This document shows positions 58,077 through 64,000 of a DNA stretch of 64,000 bases, piece by piece. A model generated the notes under the pieces. That model had not been told where the DNA came from. It searched no databases and worked only from the letters and a program-made list of their open reading frames with translations. The first letter of the stretch is position 1. Each line of letters opens with the position of its first letter. The stretch is taken from the NCBI GenBank assembly GCA_941918925.1, contig OW799237.1, positions 6,863,201 to 6,927,200 on the forward strand. The letters are read 5' to 3'. A program made the position numbers and the translations under genes. The DNA comes from Phyto melanocephala (lineage: Eukaryota > Arthropoda > Insecta > Diptera > Rhinophoridae).

Positions 58077-60113
58077 ATAAATTTTTTGTTTTATGACTGT
58101 CAACACTATCATATATCAAAAGGAAAAAAAGTTGATTTTAATTTCCTTTACATACCCCCATCTCTGCATTCGCGCTTGTCTAGACTATAATCTGTGGTAT
58201 GGTTAAAAACCTAAGTTTATTCTGTATCTCAGACACTCTTACCTTCAATTGCAAAGGCGGTGATTCTTCGACAAGACTGTGAAAATTTTCAGACTTTAAA
58301 CACTTTAATAAAGCGTCGGATATTTCTCTCACAGCCTTGAAAGACCGGATAATAAAGTAAATAAACTGTCTGGGAGAAAATTACGCTATTCAAACGCTGT
58401 AAAAATTGTATTTGATTTGTTAATTTCGATCGCGTTCGAATCCAGTAATTTGTTCCCTGCTCGTGACCTGTAAAATGGTAATTACGGTTTTTGAATACAA
58501 GTTTTATATGGACAGATAATGTTAATTGTACTCAGCAAGTAGTTCCAAATGTTAGAACAAATTTTATGGTTCGATTTTGAGAGTTCTGCTATGGATAATT
58601 TATTTTCCAAAATCATAAATATGTTTTAAATATACGGCTTTTGTTTCCCTAAACTTTTACTAAATAACTTTAAGTAAATAGACGGACAGATAGGTGGAGA
58701 GAGAGAGAGACAGAGAGAGGGAGAGAGAATACACTAAATTCAGTTAAGTCAATTTAAGAAAAAAAAGTTTTAAACATTAGACAACATATCGATATTTTCT
58801 GATAATAAAATACATCGCATACTAAATACATTAACGTCACAACTCAAAAATGTTTAAAATTGACTTTTTCCACAAATTTATTCACAATACACATCTCTGA
58901 CTTCTCCTTCTCATGACTATATTTTTTGACTAGGTAAATACTGTTATGTCTGTTTTTTTTTTAAATGCATTGTTTTTCCTGAAAATTTGGAGAATTTTGA
59001 GTTGTGACGTTTTTGTATTTAGTGTGCGATATGTTGAAATGATCTTGACGACTCCACCGTAGTTTTTATGAAACTTGTACACTACTCGCTTGGGCGATAT
59101 TTTCCTTGTACGCTTCTACATATTATGCTATAAAAAAAATTATGGTATTAAAATTGTTTTTCCATTTTAGACTCAGTTTAAGTCTTAAAGGATGACATGT
59201 TGTATTAACTTTCTGTTTGTAGAACCTTTTATATATGTATATGTAAGTAGTTTGTTAATGAAAGGAAAAAAAGTGAAACAAATATTTATCTTTATACTGA
59301 TAAAATGCAACTGCAGATGTTACCCTAAAGTAACTAGTACTTATACAAACATATATGCAGGTACACTCAAAGAAAAAAATATAGTTAAAGTAGATATTGA
59401 GCTAAAGCTTTAAATATAAATTTTCAAGCTTTTTGCGGCTTAAAAAAATACTTGGAAATAAATTTTAGATATCAACCAACTTTTATTTTCAAGTATAAAC
59501 AATGAACATAGAAATTTCTCTGACTATAATTTGTGCAACATTTTTCCCCGTTTTTGCTGTTTTTTGCTGTTTTTATAGCCGAAATAATTCCTTGTTTATT
59601 TTGTTTTTGTTTTTGCCAACTACAACTACTTAATATTTCCGTTTTTTATTTGTTCGTACAAAACGTACATTTTTCTCAAGGCTTCATTTTTCAGAAGGCG
59701 CACAAAATAGCAAACTCTGGCAACTGCAACTGGAGACAAAAAGAACACCAAACAAAACCAACTAACAATTTTTCAACATGCAGTGCTTCCAGCCATAAAT
59801 TAAAGAATTCTTTCAGTTTATATACATTCACTGTTTTTTTTTATTTCTTGTTGTAAATATTTTCATTTTGTTTATTTTTTGAAAATTCCTCTACTGTTAT
59901 GTATTTAAGAAAGGGGATAAAATTTTTAATACTCAAGCTTATAGCGGATAATAGGCAGATGCATTATTACAGAGTTTTAGTTATAAATTTTTAAAGCTTT
60001 TTTTTAATTATTTATTTTGAAAAACAAATAGTAGGGAGTTTTAAAAACATGGAAACTTAAATTATTATATGTTTTAAGTACAAGGATAATAGGAATTTTA
60101 AAAATATTTTTAT
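58077..60113. other. Non-coding interval with a GA-rich tract
   Basis: A (GA)n tract at 58694-58729 (GGAGAGAGAGAGAGACAGAG and on). TAGTGTGCGATATGTTGAAA (59017-59036) and the inverse-like ATCGCATACTAAATACATTA (58813-58832) suggest an inverted-repeat element of about 240 bp at 58780-59040. Open frames here are T-rich noise. No gene. Confidence 0.4.
58782..59040. mobile_element. Possible short inverted-repeat element
   Basis: CATATCGA...ATCGCATACTAAATAC and ACGTCACAACTCAAAA (58834-58849) on the left are mirrored on the right by TTTTGAGTTGTGACGT (58996-59011), GTATTTAGTGTGCGAT (59015-59030) and ATGTTGAAATGAT. The arms are about 45 bp and slightly gapped. No coding content. Confidence 0.6.
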
Positions 60114-60400
60114 TTATGCTGTATTACATGTGGCGTCGTCCTGTTGAAAAAAATATATGAAGACTTTTTGTAGAATATTTGCAAACATGCCGCGATATTG
60201 AGCACCAATGACAGTTATTGCTGGGACAGTGTCATTTGCGAAAAAGTATGATTCAATAATGTCTTCAGTCACAACAAATATTGACACGTTGTGATAGCAC
60301 TTGTTTTTAGACAATAACATGTTATTTCTTTGAGGCAGTGTTTGTGATTAATAAAGTCTTGAGGGTGGAAATATGTTTTATCGCTTAATATGATTTCGTA
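60114..60400 (-). pseudogene. Mariner-superfamily transposase, central relic
   Basis: Minus-strand remains of the same transposase type as at 53.77 kb. In one frame, EIILSDKTYFHPQDFINHKH covers the first catalytic Asp (SD). After a frameshift, the 60114-60320 frame gives ESYFFANDTVPAITVIGAQY, RGMFANILQKVF and FFQQDDATCNTA, the last carrying the second catalytic Asp (QQD). Frameshifts and missing ends make it inactive. It lies in the opposite orientation to the C-terminal relic 6 kb to the left. Confidence 0.7.
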
Positions 60401-60430
60401 AATTCAGAATCACTTGTTGTTACTCTGGTA

Positions 60431-60645
60431 ACTCTGTCCGCTAAGAATGGTCAATAGGCTTCAGTTCATTTAAGGGCCGTCTTGGTCTAGCGATTAAGCA
60501 AAACTAGCATCTACTTCTTGATACTCAGTGAATTTTTTTTCACTGAGAATGATCAATAGGCTTCAGTTCTATATTGGACCTTCAGTAAATAGCCAATGAT
60601 ACTCAATGAACTCTCTTTGCTGAGATTTGCCAATAGGCTCAAATG
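60431..60645 (+). repeat. Three imperfect repeats
   Basis: AGAATGGTCAATAGGCTTCA (60444-60463), AGAATGATCAATAGGCTTCA (60546-60565) and AGATTTGCCAATAGGCTCAA (about 60623-60642), each preceded by ACTCTGTCCGCT, ACTCAGTGAA or ACTCAATGAACTC. Spacing is 102 and about 77 bp. A tRNA-like GTCTTGGTCTAGCGATTAAG (60479-60498) sits between the first two. Confidence 0.6.
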
Positions 60646-62147
60646 GTTAGTGAGGGTTCTGACTAGTCTTTTTGTGGCGATAAGTCCTTCCCCAATAACT
60701 TATAAACTTATGACCTCATCCCAACTTTTGCGGTAATAAGATGGGCTTAGAATTTTTTTCTTAAGACCCACTGCAGTTCATCTTGTATAAGTTTATCTAA
60801 GTAAGCGCTAAGACAGAGAGTGTACGCTGTAGGGTGCTTTTTAAAATTTAAAATTTTTGTCGAATTTATTTACGTTGTGGTTTGATATTAAAATTTAAAA
60901 GACTTGCTTTTGACTCGACAGTGTTTTTCGCTTCAACAATTAATTCAGTCTGCCTAAATACTCTAATCTCTCTTCGAAGCCATCAAAATTAGATCAATTC
61001 TCGACCACACTGCTGGACACTGACAGAGTAAATGCTTCACCATCCCTTTTTCCATCTCATGCCCGCGAAAAACGCCAGAAGTCAATTGATATTTATTACC
61101 TTTTCACATTAAACAATCTAGTACCTCAATGACCGAGCAACATAAACGTTAATAGCTTCAGATCATTTTTTCTCCAAGGAAGGAAGAACTCTAGTCCTGC
61201 ATGACAATATCAGAGACTAAAGAGATTTTGAAAGTATGTAATGATCTCCAAGTTTTGGTTTGTTTGCTATATAATTCGTATAATAGAGAGTACTCTGAGG
61301 TGACAGCCAAAGCAATTTTAATTAAAAAAAAATAGAGTAACACGGGTCCCAGACGGCCTTACGTTACCTGCTATGCTACAGAGTGAGCTACTACAATAAT
61401 CCAACTTGACTATCTATTAAAATAGTTATACATCTCGACAGTAGTGTAATTCTCTGTTAATTCAGGTGGCAAATTATGTCATATGAATGAGATCTCAATT
61501 TTAGAATATCTCTTAGAATCCCTATACGAAACTCACAGAAAACTTGAACGTTCAAGTAATATCGCGTTCGAGTTTTTGGTTGTCAGCCTTCTTTTAGTAT
61601 CAAAAAAATTTTAGCTCGAAATGCCGATCGAAGTAGGTTAATCTAAGTGACTTTTTGATCCGTAGAGATTTGCTGAAAATACTTGTTTCAGGTAAATACA
61701 GAGTAATTTTTTCCTCCATCAGTATAGTTTGAAAGTTCCTCAAATAGGGGTGGGGAGGAGTTGTCATGAACGTCCATCTGTTTATAGGATATTATTTTTA
61801 GCTAAAACCAAAGAAAGGTGATCGATTATGTACATATTTTAATGATTAAAAACTTCAGATGATTTACTTGACCTCCTCTAATTAGAATGTTAGAGTGCCC
61901 TGATTGCAAATCACGTTAGACGTTCGATTCCCCTTGTCACAAAGCACTGTTAAATGTGGAACACTGTATATAGAGTAAATAGTGTTAATCTTAATAGAAA
62001 AAGTTTATTATTTTTACAACTTCTAAAGAACCAAAATTTACATTGTAAAAATTTATTTTCGAAATGTGTGACAGGCTTGATGTATTTTCTGCTCCTAAAA
62101 GTATCCACTTTTGTATTTCTTTTTGGTTTCTTTTAATTTCATTCAAC
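60646..62147. other. Non-coding interval of somewhat higher GC
   Basis: No gene seen although base composition is less AT-rich than elsewhere. A B-box-like ACGTTCGATTCCCC at 61919-61932, preceded by TTAGAGTGCCCTGATTGCAA, may be the head of a decayed tRNA-derived SINE. Confidence 0.4.
61889..61945 (+). mobile_element. Possible tRNA-like SINE head
   Basis: TTAGAGTGCCCTGATTGCAA followed by GTTCGATTCC spaced as in a tRNA (D arm to T arm). No cloverleaf with matching acceptor stem was found, so this is not called a tRNA gene. Confidence 0.35.
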
Positions 62148-62338
62148 CAAGGCGAATTCAATAAGGTGAACTTATTAGATCAGCTGATCATCAGCTGTTG
62201 ACTACTTCTAGGGACCACTTGTCAAATTTTTGTGTATTTTTGACATATCGTTTTGTTTTACACTAACAAAATACACGTTTGTATTTTTTCACATTGTAGT
62301 TGTTTTAGCGACGAGTTCACCTTATTGAATTCGCCTTG
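62148..62338. mobile_element. MITE (family 1, copy B)
   Basis: A 191-bp element with perfect inverted ends of about 25 bp starting CAAGGCGAATTCAATAAGG and continuing TGAACT. The first 13 bp are identical to the termini of the 525-bp element at 3654-4178; interiors differ. No 8-bp target duplication is visible here (CATTCAAC versus AACATGTA). An AGCTGATCATCAGCT palindrome lies inside. Confidence 0.8.
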
Positions 62339-62358
62339 AACATGTAAAAGTTATGTAT

Positions 62359-62909
62359 AGGGTGGTTAAATTTTAAGGGCAGGTGTTGATTTTGACTAAA
62401 AAACAAATTATTTAGAAAATTATTGTTATTTCTTTTTATTATGATAATATTGGTATGGTTCAATTATGTCGGCCAAATGGCCGCCGTAACTTCGGCGGCA
62501 CACATCCATCCGATGGTGAAAATTTTTGGATGACGCTGAGGCCTAAATAATGATCTATGCCGTTAATGTGCCGAATTATCTCATCCATTAGCTCTTGACC
62601 ATTGACGACGTTTGGAATGGTGAAGAGGCTTTAGTTCTTGAACCAATTTGTAAGCATGTAAATGCAAGTCTTTATGCATAATGTTCATCAACGACGAGCG
62701 TGAGAGGTGCAATTGTTGGGCATTTTAATTTAAACGCCCATTTTCATAATAAGCCTGAATAACTTTAACGCGTTGCTCGATTGTGTATCCTTCCATGGTT
62801 CAAATTGAGTTAGTCTGAAATTGAGAAATGTCAAATTAAATGCAGAAAAAAAACTTTACGTATAGGTGTGGTTCACATTCAACATCGGCCCTTAAAATTT
62901 AACCACCCT
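62359..62909 (-). mobile_element. Internally deleted mariner-superfamily element with TIRs
   Basis: 22-bp perfect terminal inverted repeats (AGGGTGGTTAAATTTTAAGG then GC) at 62359-62380 and 62888-62909. On the minus strand an ATG at 62796 begins MEGYTIEQRVKVIQAYYENG, RLN, stop, the start of the helix-turn-helix N-terminus (DUF4817-like) of the transposase whose later parts occur at 53.77 and 60.1 kb. It continues with frameshifts to a segment, VQELKPLHHSKRRQWSRANG, near 62600. The catalytic domain is deleted. It lies 20 bp from the neighbouring MITE. No TA duplication was evident. Confidence 0.8.
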
Positions 62910-64000
62910 CGTTACCACCCCACGTGTTAGTGTGCGTAAGTGCTATCTAAAAATTAAAAATTAAAAAGTTAAGGGGTATTGAAGAGAATATCATTCTAAG
63001 TGGGGTTTTCTTTATTATATTTTCCAGCGACAAATGACACACTCCTTAATTTCTTTATTAACTTTAACAATAAAAGAAGCAAAAAAGTTTATATCTCTCA
63101 TGATAGCAGTGTAGCAAATAACCTTAAGTGTCATTAGAAGTAGCATTAGCAAAAGTTTTGTTTTCAATATTTTTTTATATTTTTATTTAAAAACAACTAA
63201 ATTGTTTTAGTTGACACAGCATGTATGAAACTTATTTTCAAACAAAAATAAACTTTTCTTAAGTTGATGTTTAAGTCTGTACTTTCATACATAAATATTA
63301 AAAAAACATTTAAATTTAGTTTTTTTATACTTTCTCGCAAGAAATCAATTACAGTTTTAATATCACTTAGTGTTACACACTTCTTTAAAATTTATACTTT
63401 TTCAATCACTTGCTTTAGTTAAAGAAACTTTTAGCTGAATTAACATTTCAAACGAAATTCTCTTTTCGTTTTGTCTATTGCATTTTATGTTCTAGTTTAA
63501 TTTTCTAATTGGTTTGAAAATAGTTTTTTTCTGGCTGGTGGTTTTTGATTCAATTTTTTTTTGCCAGCTCATGAAAATTTTACGATTTACTCGAGTGTAT
63601 AATTGTTATTTTTAGGAAAATTACAGAAACTGGTTTAAATGAAATAGAATTTAAAAAGAAAACGTTTACATATCAACTAAAGATTTCAAGGCAGATAAAC
63701 ACATCTACATATAAGATAATCTATTAATTTAAAAAACGAAAATAATCCAAAGCGACTTATCAATTTTCTTAAACAACAAGATTATAAATTGAAATAAAAA
63801 AAATTTCTTAACAAAAGCTACTCAACAAAACCTTAATTTAATCTGGCTTTTCTCCAGCTTTGGCTAACAATTTTAAAAATCTTTCTAATCAATAAAAAAC
63901 CTTTTGTTTTCCTTAAGAAACATTTCTTGCAGAACTTTATCTTTAATATCCCTTTTTTTCTTTAAAAAAATCACACTGTAACTGCACAACCGCTAACAAA
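62910..64000. other. AT-rich, non-coding
   Basis: No gene or mobile element recognised to the end of the window. If the exon at 34579 is real, this would still be intron. Confidence 0.45.

Noticed and set aside
59533..59856. 107-residue frame with a hydrophobic N-terminus resembling a membrane protein
   Set aside because: It starts at a non-ATG codon, its hydrophobicity comes from T-rich DNA, and no family features or splice sites support it.
60474..60510. GGCCGTCTTGGTCTAGCGAT considered as the 5' half of a tRNA gene
   Set aside because: No T arm with B box or matching acceptor strand follows within tRNA distance.

Overview
The window is nuclear DNA of a higher fly. It is strongly AT-rich, its genes contain introns, and its protein-coding genes look like orthologues of Drosophila genes. 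The repeat content (tRNA-derived SINEs, Helitrons, hAT and other MITEs, and flybase-style short repeats carrying a GTCCGTCTGTCC minisatellite) suggests a calyptrate such as a blowfly or house-fly relative. The organism is an inference from sequence character; no search was run.

Gene-dense left third (1-22.3 kb). The last coding exon of a SMAP-type ArfGAP (+, 1080-2557) is followed by an intronless FAM8A1-like RDD membrane protein (+, 5092-6225). A two-exon AIMP1/p43 tRNA-binding protein (-, 7965-6917) converges on it. A cluster of nested MITEs fills 8.3-10.0 kb. Next come the heterotrimeric G-protein gamma subunit Ggamma1 (+, 13004-13216), the three-exon chaperonin subunit CCT8 (-, 20837-18835), and a second, diverged Ggamma1 copy (+, 22122-22325) divergent from CCT8. 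All are housekeeping or signalling genes with no shared pathway; they are neighbours, not an operon.

Right two thirds (22.3-64 kb). This part is almost free of coding sequence. One short candidate first exon (MEADNKKPFK followed by GTAAGT, 34579-34608) hints that much of 34.6-64 kb may be one long intron, and a second exon-like stretch with an acceptor lies at 39351. The rest is AT-rich DNA with many decayed mobile elements: two hAT elements with clean 8-bp target duplications (23828-24359 and 32553-34102), two Helitrons (40574-41188 and 47718-48456) plus other Helitron-like pieces, three or more tRNA-derived SINEs, mariner-superfamily transposase relics (53.8, 60.1 and 62.4-62.9 kb), and five or six copies or fragments of one minisatellite-bearing repeat family.

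The most interesting items are the Ggamma1 duplicate whose ancestral start ATG has become TTG and which appears to use the next ATG behind its own TATA box; three copies of a near-identical 30-bp hairpin in the otherwise diverged Ggamma1-CCT8 interval; near-identical 29-bp direct repeats on both sides of the FAM8A1-like gene; a degenerate satellite split by a Helitron; and palindrome-based degenerate repeat arrays. I found no CRISPR array, bacterial operon or clearly new multi-gene system.
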